Numbered from the stretch's first letter, positions 13,341 to 26,304 are shown. The stretch: DNA of 64,000 nucleotides from Cyclina sinensis (GCA_012932295.1 JAAONU010000016.1:45725241-45789240), one strand, 5' to 3'. Numbers and translations: made by a program. Notes: a model not told the origin generated them from the sequence alone.

Positions 13341-15282
13341 TACCGAAAACAACCCAAAATCAATAAACCGTTTTTATAATTCATGAAATGCATGTGGTAT
13401 TTATGCCATTACAATGCAAAAAAATGCAACTGCTATTTATTCTTGATAATTAAAATTGTTTTCGATGACACTGGTTCTGTGTTTACTTTAACTGAAACGC
13501 ACACTTTCGTATGATCCGATTATGGAAACGTTGTTTGTAGTTTTGAAGTATACCCTTGAGACACTAAAAACACAAGACCCCATGTGATTCCTCGAGTTCT
13601 TTCTTTTTTTGTACCACCGTTTGTATTCTTCTTGGTCTAGATTCGACTTGTTACTCTCATTTTTGGCACATCTGTTACTTCAACCGTAACTAAATTCCAA
13701 AGGTTTTAATTTTATTTGGATATATTCAAAGTTCATTTGCTGTTCTTTTGGTTCTCTGCAAATGAACTCGTGCTAACGACGTTTGTCAATCGAGTTAATT
13801 CTCTGACTGTGTGTTGAGCATCAATTTTTTCAGTTCACATGGCGATAAGGGCGAGCAAAATTTTTGTTTTGAACTCCTGTTGTTCGGTTCTAAATTTCTC
13901 AACCAATCTGCAAACAGTACTATTACAATAAATATCGCTTATTCTCGATGGAAACACATGTAATGATACACCTTTGACATATGCTGCATTTGTGTGTTAG
14001 TCCGTGGTGTGTCATAAACCCTATAGAGCAATGAACATTATGTCCAAGATCAGTGAATGTGTAAGGGAGTTTTTTTTGCCAGTGACACGTTTTATTTTAC
14101 ACTCTACAGATACGAACAATTTTAAGAAAATATTGCTCTATTCCTACGAAATGACAAAGCCACATTATTTACAGAACACTCCTCGTATTTTACACATGCA
14201 CATGTTGACGGCTGCCATCTAGGTCTTGCATACATCTTCAGCAGAAGTGCCCTAAACATCTCATGTGTATACAATCATATTAATAATTTATATCAGCATA
14301 TTGCATTTCAAACAAAATAAACACAACTACGTGAAAGTAAACAGAAATACGAACCATTTATGAAATATTAAACAGAACAAGCAGAAATAAGCTAGTCTAT
14401 CTTACTATAAATTAAGTCGTTGTTGAAATGTAAAGTAAAAAATACTGTATGCCTTAGGCCAGGGAAAGCTTATGACATATTAAAATATTACCATTGAAGA
14501 AAATTTTGTGAGAAGTTTCTGGAAGCAGCTACTCTGAAATATATTTTCTTGAAGATTGAACGTTAATTAGCTGTACTTTAAACAAAAATATCAATATAAA
14601 GTAAGATTTCTTAAAATTCCGTCTTCACCAAGCTGTCAATTCCGTATTATATCAACACAATACATTCAGGTATAACATACATAGTTAAGATTCCATTGAC
14701 TCTGCTAAGTTTACTGTAAAGAAACAATTTTTGGTTATTCTGACAGTAAAATCAACAAAAATAATGACAGATTTATGCATATTTTATGTATCTTGTGTAC
14801 AATAAAATAAAATTGACCTCAAAAGGAAAATAGAACATGAACTTGTCTCTCAGAAATACAGGCGTACATTGGAGTAACCATTGTTATAGAATGTTCTTTT
14901 GGAGAAAGAATAGACCATAATTGATCTAGTCTATAATTCCTGTAATATCGTTTAATTTTATCGTATGTTACAAGACAGCAAAGAACAACCGGAAGTCCAT
15001 AAGAAGTTTTCTACATATCTTTCATAGTCAACGGACGGAAATGAAACAATTCTGGTTTTTCTTTTTTGAGTGCTTAATATGTTCTCGTAACATCGAGTGA
15101 AAATGTGACATTAAATTCCAGCAAATTATACTTAATATGTTGACTACAATCAAACACTTTAATTGAGCAGAAAAATACATACAAAAGTCTTTTTTTTAAA
15201 TTATAGATCAAGCCAAAACATGACTGGTATTTTTAGCTCACCTGTCACGTAGTGACAGAGTGAGCTTTTCTGATCACCTTTT

Positions 15283-15336
15283 GTCCGTCGTCCGTCGTCC
15301 GTCCGTCCGTCCGTCAGTCCGTCCGTCCGTCCGTCC
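15283..15336 (+). repeat. (GTCC)n microsatellite inside the element
   Basis: A run of GTCCGTCC with GTCGTCC interruptions lies just inside the left end of the element. Similar GACC/GGTC tetranucleotide tracts occur in several other elements here (3371-3390, 45139-45152, 58583-58602, 63805-63852), so the tract is part of the element type rather than a random microsatellite. Confidence 0.9.
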
Positions 15337-15344
15337 ACAATTAG

Positions 15345-16770
15345 TTTGTTAACACTCTAGTGGTCACATTTTTTCCTCAATTGTCATGAAACTTGGTCAG
15401 GATGTTTGTCTCATTGATATCTCGGACGAGTTCGAACATGGGTTATCAGGGTTGGAAAACTAGGTCACAGAGCCCAAATATAGAAAAACCTTGTTAACAC
15501 TCTAGAGGTTACATTTTCAGCCCAAATAATCTGGAAATTTGTCAGAAAGGTTGCTTTGACAATTTCTAGGTCAAGTTCAAATATGGGTCATCTGGGTTCA
15601 AAAACTAGGTCACAGAGCCCAAATATGGAAAAACCTTGTTAACACTCTAGAGGTTACATTTTCAGCCCAAATAAACTGGAAATTTGTCAGAAAGGTTGCT
15701 TTGACAATTTCTAGGTCAAGTTCAAATATGGGTCATCTTGGGTCAAAAACTAGGCCACAGAGCCTAAATATGGAAAAACCTTGTTAACACTCTAGAAGTT
15801 ACATTTTCAGCCCAAATAATCTGGAAATTTGTCAGAAAAGTTGCCTTGAGGATTTATAGATCAAGTTCGAATATGGGTCATCTGGAGTCACAAACTAGGT
15901 CACAGAGTCCAAATATGGAAAAACCTTGTTAACTTTCTTAAGGTAGCATTTTCAGTCCAAATAACCTGGAAATTTGTCAGAAAGGTTCTGTTGATGATTT
16001 CTAGCTTAGTTTTGAATATAGGTTTTCTGGGGTCAAAAACTAGGTCACAGAGCCCAAAAGTAGAAAAACCTTGTTAATGCTCTAGAGGCTACATTTTTAG
16101 TCCAAATGTCTCTGAAATTTGTCAGAAAGATTGTTTCAATGATTTCTAGCTCAGATTTGGATATGGGATCAAAAACTAGGTCACATGGTCCAAATATGTA
16201 AAAAACTTTTTAATACTCCAGAGGTTACATTTTCAGTCCAAATATCCTGGAAATTTGTCAGACAGGTTCTCTTGATGATTTCTAGCTCAAGTTTGAGTAT
16301 GGGTCATCTTGGGTCAAAAACTAGGTCACAGAGCTTAAATATGGAAAAACCTTGTTAACAATCTAGAGGTAACATTTTAATTCCAAATAACCTGGAAATT
16401 TGTCAGAAAGCTTAATTCTATTGTTTCTAGGTCAAGTTTGAATATGGGTCATCTGGAGTCGAAACATCTAGGTCACAGAGCCCAAATATCGAAAAACTTT
16501 GTAAACACTCTTGAGGCTACATTTTCAGTCCAAATGTCCTGGAAATTTGTCAGAAAGGTTGTTTTGATGATTTAAAGCTCAAGTTTGGATATGGGTAATC
16601 TGGGATCAAAAACTAGGTCATAGAGCCCAAATATGGAAAAATCTTGTTAACACTCTAGAGGTAACATTTTCAGTACAAATAACCTTGAAATTTGTCAAAG
16701 AGATTGTTTCAATAATTTCTAGGTCAGGTTCGAATATGGGTCATCTGGGGTCAAATAACCAGGTCCATAG
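15345..16770 (+). repeat. Tandem array, about 10 units of 145 bp
   Basis: The phrase TAGGTCACAGAG (with variants) recurs at 15461, 15606, 15751, 15896, 16041, 16177, 16322, 16469 and 16614, and degenerately at 16759. Periods are 145, 145, 145, 145, 136, 145, 147, 145 and 145. Each unit carries ACCTTGTTAACACTCTAGAGG and TGGAAATTTGTCAGAAAG in mutated form. Some adjacent units (15460-15750) are nearly identical, as expected of recent unequal exchange. Confidence 0.95.
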
Positions 16771-16830
16771 CAACTTTGTTTAAAGCAGTCATACTCAGGT
16801 GAGCGATACAGGGCCATCATGGCCCTCTTG

Positions 16831-18258
16831 TTTAAAGTAAATTTAGGCGTGCTGTAAGTATTTCTTGCTTAAACAGGGCTATTACGGCGCAGCTATATTA
16901 AAATCGATTTTGACCTACATCTTTAACGAATGAAAGTGTTCGTTACAAAATCTTCAGCTGAAGAAGGAAGTTTGCCATTGGTTAGAAGTGCTGCTGTTAT
17001 GAAATTTTAGAACAGAATTCGTAATTGTTAGTTTAATTGCATCTGAAAATAATGCAATAACGATAGCATTAATACAGCGGTAAATTAAATACCAAAACTT
17101 TTAAACCATGAAAAACTACAGTAAATAGAATAGATATATAATAAATATGACTAAATATTAAATTTATTTCATTGGAAATGACACTGACACTTTAGCATTA
17201 AGCTCAACATTTTTTGTTTATAGCAGAAACTGTAATGGAAAAAGGAAATTCGATTACTATGCGGGTTCCACATTTGCCAGTGTCCGAAAACTTTTTTTCA
17301 CTAATGAGGCATTAATCTTGTAAGGTATCTACGCCGATTATCTTTTTTGAAATTATTTCTTGTTTTATATATTACTATTATTTATATATTTTTTCGGGAT
17401 GGGGGTGGAGGGGCGTGTTATGATTTGCAGTTGTTTGAGCATTAGAAAAAAGAAATTAATCCAATAAATGATAGACGGTTTAAAAGTAACGTTTAAATAG
17501 TCGTATATGAAGTATTTGCTTGCGGCTAACAATAAGTCATTTCTAAAACACATTGTCAAAAGTCTTAAAAGACGGAAAGAAACATTTTGTGACGGCTGAA
17601 TTTGCCACAGAAAGTATAAAGTATGTATAGCTAAAACTTCTTCAAAGTAAGCGTCGAGATTTACTTCTCGAAGTGAGCTTTTATCATTTGCAACTATTCA
17701 TCTGCAATTTACAGCCACACAACAGGGCCAGATTGTCAGAATGTCAACAAGCCTGTAAATTCATAACGTCAACTAAGTCAATTATCTTTGCACAACAATC
17801 AATAGTTTGCGGGCACTTAAAAGTACAAGTTGCCATATCTCTCATATTTATTGCGCTGAAGTATTTGAAATGCAGCTGAAATGTTGATTTGTCAAGAGAA
17901 GTTTTTTGCATGTTGATACTAGATTAAAATCCACACGAGTCGCTTAGTCACTGCCAGGGTTGCGTTAGGCGTGCAAACATACTAAGGTTTTTCCTTGTAA
18001 CACTGAAAATATGATCATAAGAGTTCAGTAAATATTGTTGAAATGTCTCTTATGTAGCAAATTAATTGTAGCATTCATAACAGCCAATAAAAAATATTGT
18101 TGGCGGCTTTGTACAGAACGAAAATTACGAGTATTTTGACATCTTGTTTATACTTGTTCAATAGTATTCCACCAGCATAAGGGCTAACTTATCGCCTAGT
18201 TTTTTTTACATTTATGACACAGAACTTGCATTGAATACAAAGTTAAAACAGGTTATAC
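16831..18258. other. AT-rich non-coding sequence
   Basis: No gene signal. The short frames at 17365-17559 and 17673-17879 have no motif I recognise. The part at 18060-18200 has faint matches to 12640-12710 and 6995-7060. Confidence 0.5.
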
Positions 18259-18930
18259 TTAAAAGAAAAACATCAGAAGATTAAGAACTGGGAGCATAGT
18301 TAAATAGCACGAATTTATAATTTATGTAGATTTTTTTCTACTTAACAGGAAAACATCAGGAGCTTAAGAACTGGGAGCAGTTGTTAAATAGCACGATTTT
18401 ATAATTTATGTAGATTTTTTTTCTACTTAACAGGAAAACATCAGGAGCTTAAGAACTGGGAGCATAGTTAAATAGCACGAATTTATAATTTATGTAGATT
18501 TTTTTCTACTTAAAAGGAAAACATCTGGAGCTTAAAAACTGGGAGCAGTTGTTAAATAGCACGAATTTATAATTTATGTAGATTCTTTTCTACTTAAAAG
18601 GAAAACATCAGGAGCTTAAGAACTGGGAGCAGTTGTTAAATAGCACGAATTTATAATTTATGTAGATTTTTTTTTCTACTTAACAGGAAAACATCAGGAG
18701 CTTAAGAACTGGGAGCATAGTTAAATAGCACGAATTTATAATTTATGTAGATTTTTTTCTACTTAAAAGGAAAACATCAGGAGCTTAAGAACTGGGAGCA
18801 GTTGTTAAATAGCACGAATTTATAATTTATGTAGATTTTTTTCTACTTAAAAGGAAAACATCAGGAGCTTAAGAACTGGGAGCAGTTGTTAAATAGCACG
18901 AATTTATAATTTATGTAGATTTTTTTCTAG
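18259..18930 (+). repeat. 84-bp minisatellite, 8 units
   Basis: The phrase CATCAGGAGCTTAAGAACTG recurs from 18271, 18354, 18439, 18522, 18606, 18692, 18775 and 18859, giving periods of 83, 85, 83, 84, 86, 83 and 84. Units fall into two alternating variants (GGGAGCATAG and GGGAGCAGTTG) and differ in the length of a T run. Each unit ends with GTAG-A(T)n-CTAC, a small self-complementary segment. The array is homogeneous, so it is young or kept uniform by exchange. Confidence 0.97.
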
Positions 18931-19424
18931 TTTATGTGAACGAAAGGGTGGTTCTTTTTCAGAGGAAAGTTGATCAATACTGATGAAACAAAACAATCAT
19001 TCATATTCCTTATATACAGAAATACAAAAAACAATATTAATATGCATTGTTCGTTTATTTTTACCTAATTTGATTAATGAATTATTATTATTCCACATGC
19101 ACTGATATATATTACAAATCTATCTTTCAAGCTGTAGACATTTAATAGGACAAGAATGCCTACAACATTCCTTTTGGCTATTTTTCATATTCACAGTAAG
19201 ACCATTATGATTAAATGAAATTAAGATACAACGCAAAAACTACAGAGATATCTCCATATATCTCCATATCAGAGAATTATGAATACAGTTACTTTCTGTA
19301 CAGGCAGACTTTGTAAGAGATAGTGCGAATGATTTATTTCTCTGACTATTTTCTGTTATATTTTTCTGTATATTTCTAAGTTCGATAACAATTACTGCGC
19401 TTTCATAGATAACCATAAATCTAC

Positions 19425-21900
19425 TCAAGGCTTCTGTCAAGTTAAATCATAGACTTATAAGCTTCTGTGGTCACAAGGGAAACAATAACATAAGAGATGG
19501 CTGTGGATGATGTAGAGAAGAGGGTTTGGACGAGAAATTCAATTATCTATGTCTCTTCCAGATATTCTGTATTTAATGGTTCTAAACTTCAGAGCGGATG
19601 GTTTTATTAAAAACAAGCTGGGCGTCCTCTAAATATACCTTTAGCATACTTATACAAAATCTCGACTGTAATTTGGCAATTTCATAAAACTTAAAGCACA
19701 TATAAAGAAAGACACTCAATTGTCTGTGTACATTAATTTAAAATTATACAATGTTTGCTATTTCTGGCTAATGTTACCTTAGTTTATATCAACAGCTGAA
19801 TATCTTTACTTTTTCCTGACAAGAATTATGACTGACCACAGGAAGAAAAGTGTGGGATACAGCGCACATGAGAATAATTGTTGCCAGAGTCTGTCAGGCT
19901 TTACTTAGATAGAATAAGATAAATTGAACACACACTCGCTTTTATAAAAAAACTCAGTCTAATTGTAGGATATTAGTCCTAATAGAAAGGCTTCCAGCTG
20001 TAGTTCATAAAGGTTTGACTTGCTTTCTGTCGTAGTAAACGGACAGAAAATTTAATGAGGTTTATTTGATTATTCTAGTATTCAGCTGGACAAAAATGTT
20101 TCTGGTTCAGAACGTCGACAAACGTTACAAGAATTGATTGACCGTATTTATCAATTTGATCACAATTTATTTGTACCAGAAACTCAATCAAGTGATCCAT
20201 TCTTGTAGACGTACTAAGAAAAGGAATTCAAAGCATAGGGTTTTCTTTTATGTCTTTAAGCTTTTTCTGAAGTGGATTCCAATATATTACGAAGAAGATA
20301 GTGTGCTGAACTATCAAGGCTTTAAGATCAGAACAGATTCATAAGTGTAAGAATTGACAATTTTGTCTCAGAACAAGAGTTTACCGTTGTTTTACAGAAG
20401 GCAAAAAAGAAATACAGGAAAGAAATCATCAAATCAAAAAATGAGAAGTTTAATGAAGATTAAACCGTGATAAATGGAAATTATGTTCACTATTTTAGAC
20501 AATCTGTCCAAAGTCAGGGACATAAAGAAAGCAAATGGAACTTAAGTGCTGCCGAATGCTTAAATAGAAATACCACTGATCCATTTATAAGTAATTATGG
20601 CTCATACTTGACCCAAAATATTGTGTTTCTGGTTATTTAATGTTTGTTAGTTGTGTAATAATTGGTTACTGTTATATATTCCAGAACAAATGTTCCCAAA
20701 TGTTACATGTGTTGTTGTTGTTGTTTCTGGCCCAGAATGGTTAATATTTATGCTCCTTTTTAGTTTTAGTTTATTAAAGTATAACATAGAAATCAATTGA
20801 AACATGTTTGAAGTCAATTGATTTCTGGGGCGAAAGAAGTTCATCAAAGTTTTTTTCATTTAAAAGAAGCCCATCTTTAGGGCGATGCACTGCATGAGAT
20901 AAGTTAAATACAAGTGTAGCGTATGTCACATTTACTGTTCCGTACAAACATAAGACTGACCAAGAATAAGTAATCTATCAAGAATTATTGATTTCCTGTC
21001 TTCCAGACGTAGAGGAAATAACATTCCGTCATTCACGCAATATATGTGCTTTATGGAATATGTTTTTATTGTCTCGTTTTAATATCATATATAGGAATAT
21101 AATGCGTTTTAGATACTCCTGTTTAAGCAACAATTAGTTTTCATCCAAAAATAAAATCAAATATTTAAATGAAGCATAACTGTAAGATCCTTAGTGATGA
21201 TATATGACTCCAATTTTCTTTAACTAATTTCAGTAAAAGAAGAAAAAAAACACAAACAGACGCCAATGCAAACATGATTTATTTTGAGTTCATTGAATTA
21301 GATTGCATTCTATTCAGTTATGTCAGTTTTATTTTATCTACGTTCTACTAGAAATAAAGCGCGGATACACTAATTATTTGCTAGTTCTATTGCTAGGTAA
21401 AAGCCTACGAAAATTAAAAAAAAATATTCCAGAGAATAACATAGTCGATATGCTAACATTTTGAATAATGCGACCCACTGAAATTTCAAAGATGCCAACA
21501 AAATAAAAATCATAATGTGCGCATTGTTACCCGTGATATAACATCCTTGTAACTGCCACTAACAAGCAAATGCCTAAACGTTTGCGGGTAAAACGTTGTT
21601 TCTTGAGTGAAATAAATAATACAATTTTAGTTTTACTAACGCGCTCTTTTGTTCTATTTTTCCATTTTTATTAAGATATTTTTCAATAATATTATATATG
21701 AAAGAGTACAGCCACCAGAAAAGAGAAGTATTTTCTAAAAAATCTGTATCAGTTTTAGTAGTGTTAGTAAGACATGCTCCGTACTTTATCAAAAAATAAC
21801 ACATTAATTTGTTAAAGTGATTATTCCTCTACTGAATGTTGCTTTATGGTATATGAAAATTAAAATGCATTTTAAGGTTGATAAAACACAACTATACATT
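19425..21900. repeat. Diverged duplicated unit (-1)
   Basis: This block matches the start of the next unit in order. 19850-19990 (TGTGGGATACAGCGCACA, AAAAGGCTTCC, TAGTTCAT) matches 22500-22680. 20090-20115 (CTGGACAAAAATGTTTCTGG) matches 22740-22765. 20905-21050 (GTCACATTTAC; CAAGAATTATTGAT; CTTCCAGACGTAGAGGAA) matches 23745-23870. The short open frames here are not shared with the other unit. Boundaries are approximate because the comparison was made by eye. Confidence 0.5.
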
Positions 21901-22943
21901 TCTAAACTCACAAACGTTTCGAATAACATTTAGCTTAACATAAAACCTTTAAAGGATACGAGTCTCTTTATCACTTGTACTTTTATAAAAGGACGATAAA
22001 CATCCCTGTTTTCCATTATAAATTATTTTTTATTATCAATAATGTTTAAGAAATGTGCATCGTAAAAACCATAAAACTAAATCCAGTATGTGGTCAAGTT
22101 ATTTCATAAATGTTACTAATCATAGTATTTCAGCTTTAACCTTTTCTATTACTAATAAAGAGTTATTAAATTCCCATAAAAAAGTTTTCTATTCAAGACA
22201 TTGTGACAATGTAAGTAATTGGACTCTTATACAATAAACACTTTCGAGAGATTACAGCGAAGTGGTGCAGATCTGTCTTAAATGGCTGCCATCTGCAGAT
22301 CTATAGCATATTATTTTGCTTTCAAAATAATAATTTAGGCAGTACAAATTTGTATTAGAATGAGAGACACGACAAGGTTTTTGCACACTGTACTGTGATT
22401 GAACAATATTCGCCTTTTCTTTGTAAGATCTACTTAAGCAAACTGGTAACAACTGAAATTATATTCCCTTTGCTGAAAAGATCTAGGTCAGACCACAGAA
22501 GAATGTGGCATACAGCGCACAATGGACTAATTATTACCGAACCTTTTTGACCTGGGCTGTGTTCGTAATGGAAAAATTAACCCAGACTCACATTAAAGCA
22601 ACTTTATTAGATTTGATAGTACGTCATAATTCAAGATAAAAAGGCTTCCTTCTGTGGTTCATTAATATTTGACTTACTCTTTCTCCTAATCAACGGGTCC
22701 GGACGGAAATAAGGTTTATTTGATTTTCCTAGTATTTATTCGGACAAAAGAGTATCTGGTACCAAACGTGAATAAAGGTTGTAACATTTAAATGGCCGTA
22801 ATGTTGGCAAATTTAATTACAATGTATCTGTGAAGAGAATCTGAATGAAGTACACTCTTACATTCTTAGACAAACTTACAAAATTGGGTTTTATGTTTGT
22901 CCGTCTTTAAGAAACGCTAGAAAGTGGGTTTTAATTTTCCTCC

Positions 22944-23518
22944 AGTATGGCTTCAGTGATGGCTATTGAAATAGTAAACATTGACATTTTAAACAAATGA
23001 GTCGCGCGTAGCTTTGCAGCTGATAGCAGTATGGCCACAGTAACGGCCCTTGAATAATAAAATTATGTATTTTAAAGTTAGTTTCGCGCAAGGTTTTTAA
23101 TTTTTTTGAAATGAAATCACGAAACCTTCCAAGAGTGTTAGCCATGACGAGTTGTTGTGCACCCCGTGTTTTTTCCCCGCTTGTCTCAGTATGACAACAG
23201 TTAGGGCCTTTGAAAGAGTAAAAATGGGCCTTTTAAGGTTTGTGTCGCGCGAAACTATCAACGTTTTAACATGAAATCACGAAACGTTTCAAGAATGTAA
23301 GCCATGATGAGTTGTTGTGCGCCTGGGGTTGGGTTTGTTTGCAGCTCATCCTAGTACGGCTACATTAATGCCCCTTGAAACAGTAAGGTAGACATCTCAA
23401 GCTTAGTGTCGCGTGTAGCTCCTAAATTATTTGAAATGCAATCGCGAAACCGTCCATGATTATTAGCCATGTTGAGTTGTTGTACACCTGGGGTTTTGTT
23501 TGCAGCTCGCTCAAGTAT
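22944..23518 (+). repeat. 162-bp tandem array, about 3.5 units
   Basis: The phrase AGTATGGCCACAGTAACGG (variants) recurs at 22944, 23028, 23188, 23353 and 23514. The spacings are 84 (a truncated first unit), then 160, 165 and 161. Units also share TGTCGCGCG, AATCACGAAACC and GCCATGATGAGTTGTTGT. Copies are well diverged from one another, so the array is old. No element ends were identified around it. Confidence 0.85.
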
Positions 23519-24465
23519 TACCAAGGTGTTATCTTCCGTCCACTATTGTATGCTTTGTATAACTGATGTATGCCTGTGCAACATATATTGAAATCATAAT
23601 ATAGGAAAGCTTACTATCTCACGTTTATGTTTAACATTTTGTTTTCATGTAAACTTCGATTAAAGAGCATCAATAGTTTAGCAAAACTTGCTAATCCTAT
23701 AAAAAGTATTCTGATCTTTAGTGCTGTGTACGCTAACATTACAAGTGTTGGGTACTGCCACATTTACCATTGTCTACAAATATCCGACAGATATTAAGAG
23801 TCATCGATCAAGAATAATAGAATTGCCGTCTTCCTGACGTAAAGGAAGTAACTTCCTTTTATTCACTTTGTTTCTTAGATCAGATTGTTTCATTTGTCAT
23901 GTTTCTGATTAAGTTCAAGACGCCAGTTGTTTTCTTGAATGAAATTCGTTAAATATAGTCATGCAGTAGTAACAATTATTATTCCTTCAAAAAATCGAAT
24001 GTTATTGTTAAGTCTCAATTTCATACAAAAACCAAACATTAGAACTCTAGAACCCTCATAAAGTTTGACTGGTAGGTCCAGTTTTAAGATTGAAATATAT
24101 ATTTCTGCAGATAAATAGTCTTAGCAACTATAACATATATCAGGTAATGAACTTGGCTTCAAATGATATCAAATTATTTAATAAATGTAGAAGGAAATTT
24201 ATACAATTTCATTATATGCACCGTGAGATAATACTTGAATTATTTATACATTAAACGTTCATTTGTTTAAGTGAACTGACATATCTGTTTCAAATATGGA
24301 AACATGTGTCTAGAAGAAGGCAAAACAAATCATTTTCCATTCATTCAGCCCATATTTCTTTTTCATCCAATATATATGTTAATAACTTAACGGCATATAA
24401 GTTTTGCCTTTGTCGCTTACACTACACTGTTAGTTGAGAATAAAATTCGAAAATTACAAAAAATA

Positions 24466-25163
24466 TTATTTTTGTGAAATTAGAAAAAAAAAGAAAAAAA
24501 AAAATCTTTTCAAAGTGTTTACTTGAGACCAAATTCTGTAGGTCGAAAAAGATATACTGAAGTTATTTGGGTATTCATAAAATCCTTCAAATTTATCTGA
24601 CTTCAAAACAAGGGACTGATAATTCAGTTTTATTAAATATCGTAAGATCAAAATACTGATGTCAAAAATGACTATGGCAAATAAAAAAAAATCATATTAT
24701 TGATGACCCTCTCTAAAATATAAGTTAGGATATATAAAAAAATAATCGTTTCAAAACCTTTGAAGAAGTAACAAACGACATTAATCACGTTACGTAAAAA
24801 TACAAGACACATGATTCAAATATGAAAAAACGCTGCTTGTTATTTCATTGGCGTTTGAGTGAAACAATATTTCTACCACTTAATTTTCTGTAACTAAGAG
24901 GAGTGAAAATTGTTTTTTTGAACAAATACTTCGCACCAGCCCTCACGACGACATGTCCACACTTATTCATTTTATTTGCGCACTTTCACAAATCTATTTT
25001 TAAAACAACTGATAAAAAGCGAGCTAGATTGCAGCGGAGTAAGTCTTTACTGTTACAGTGAACATACTGAAAATACTGAGAAATATTATAATAAACGCTT
25101 TATTTCTATTCAGAGAGTACCACAGGTGACCCATGATGGAATTCCTCAGCTTTAAGGTATAAG
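24466..25163. other. AT-rich non-coding sequence within unit 0
   Basis: Runs of A and T dominate, and an A-rich run with two G interruptions lies at 24483-24504. The minus-strand frame ending in a phenylalanine run there is a product of the homopolymer. No gene signal. Confidence 0.4.
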
Positions 25164-25173
25164 ATCTAGTATA

Positions 25174-25205
25174 TTCTGGCGTTAAACACCAATAAACCAA
25201 ACCAA
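25174..25205 (+). mobile_element. 5'-truncated SINE tail with 10-bp target duplication
   Basis: Only 32 bp lie between two copies of ATCTAGTATA (25164-25173 and 25206-25215). The insert ends GGCGTTAAACACCAATAAACC plus a short A-rich tail. The same tail type ends the longer SINE at 35256-35440. Exact flanking duplications plus a truncated 5' end are the mark of target-primed reverse transcription. Confidence 0.75.
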
Positions 25206-26263
25206 ATCTAGTATACGGTTCTTTATCTCCTTTACAAATTGTTTTTGTTTTACATTGATTAATTGATAATGTCGATTATCTAGATCATTTAGACACACCC
25301 AAATGGAGTTAAAATGATAAAAAGCCTTAAAAGACACAAGTATATCTGTTTAACACAAATTTACAATTATATACACATGTCAAGGTATTTAAAAGTCTAA
25401 TACATTACCTTAATAAAATGATAAGTTGGTATTAATCACAAAATCTAAACAAGATCCATTTTCTAAAATCATTTTGCTTGGTACTAATCATACTCCGTTC
25501 TACTGCAAACCAGACGCTTTATTTCGTGAGTGCAATTTAGTAAGATCGACATGCCTTTCATTAGTTATATCATATCACAAGAAGCGAAACCATCCTTATG
25601 CTCATAAACCTGTCACTTAACAACCTACTATAGATATAGATTTGTCCTGCCAAACATATAATTCGTCCAAATGAAAAAGAACTTGTATAAATGATTAACT
25701 TAAAGACGATTATTCAAACGAATAAAATAATTCAGAACATAAATTATCATTGGAAGGACAGGTTACATGACAACGATTAAGGTACAAGAATATTAGCAAT
25801 CTTCTTTTTCATTGTCAGTAGAATTCCAAGCGTGACACTTTGTTTTCTTATTTCAATCAAATTGGACTCTGTATGAGTTTTCAAATGATTTTTGTTTGAC
25901 CGTTTCTTTGTCTTTAGTTCACAAGAGTAACCTTTTATTTAATGCACATGCACATGGTACTTTAGTTATTGAATAATGTTTGAAATTTTGATATTCTGAA
26001 CTAGCATAACAGTTGTTAAACTAACAGAAACAACGATATACCAGTTTTTATTTTTTCGTATATTTTAAAAATAGTAAAACAGTCTTTATAATTAAAAGAC
26101 TGTTACATCGAATATTTAGAAAACGCAGATGAATTTCGTTTCAAAGATTATGTCGAACACTGATATATAGTGAAAGTGACTCTATGGCCATGTCTAATAG
26201 TAAAAGTAATTTTCGAGGATGGTTATACTAGGCTTGCTCAGAATATTTGATTCATTGTTTATT

Positions 26264-26304
26264 CCTATATCATTTGTAAAAAAGTCGTTTACAAATGATA
26301 TAGG
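26264..26304. repeat. Perfect 17-bp hairpin
   Basis: CCTATATCATTTGTAAA (26264-26280) and its exact complement (26288-26304) enclose a 7-base loop AAAGTCG. The hairpin lies inside the 139-codon minus frame 26194-26613, and that frame is not kept in the duplicated units A and B. It could be a tiny foldback insertion specific to unit 0. Confidence 0.8.

Larger units (their letters stand above)
3430..15234. other. Long AT-rich non-coding stretch with faint old duplications
   Basis: No convincing gene. The longest frames (11425-11691 plus, 88 codons; 10057-10305 plus, 82 codons; 13056-13352 minus, 98 codons) have no motif I recognise, and the last runs into a simple repeat. Weak paralogy is visible: 9025-9140 with 780-920 and 11795-11935; 12640-12710 with 18060-18125 (both contain ATAACAGCCA); 6995-7060 with 18140-18200; and 9240-9320 with 14615-14690. 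Two short GC-richer patches at 5470-5600 and 5665-5740 have no supported frame. Confidence 0.5.
15235..16830 (+). mobile_element. Bivalve tandem-core element ending in hairpin plus CTCTTG
   Basis: The left end TTTTAGCTCACCTG begins at 15231. GCTCACCTG (15236-15244) is the exact complement of CAGGTGAGC (16796-16804) near the right end. A left hairpin CTGTCAC-GTA-GTGACAG occupies 15242-15258. A GTCC run follows, then about 10 tandem units of 145 bp. The right end is AGGGCCA-TCA-TGGCCCT (16810-16826) and then CTCTTG. I recognise this right end as very widespread in bivalve sequence. It shares its architecture with the 60917-61848 element although the cores differ. No protein is encoded. Class is by architecture: pearl/Helentron-like, non-autonomous. 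Confidence 0.8.

Noticed and set aside
13056..13352. 98-codon minus frame with FGLIWFGLVWFDMVRLG start
   Set aside because: The start lies in an AACCA simple repeat. The rest has no motif and no support.
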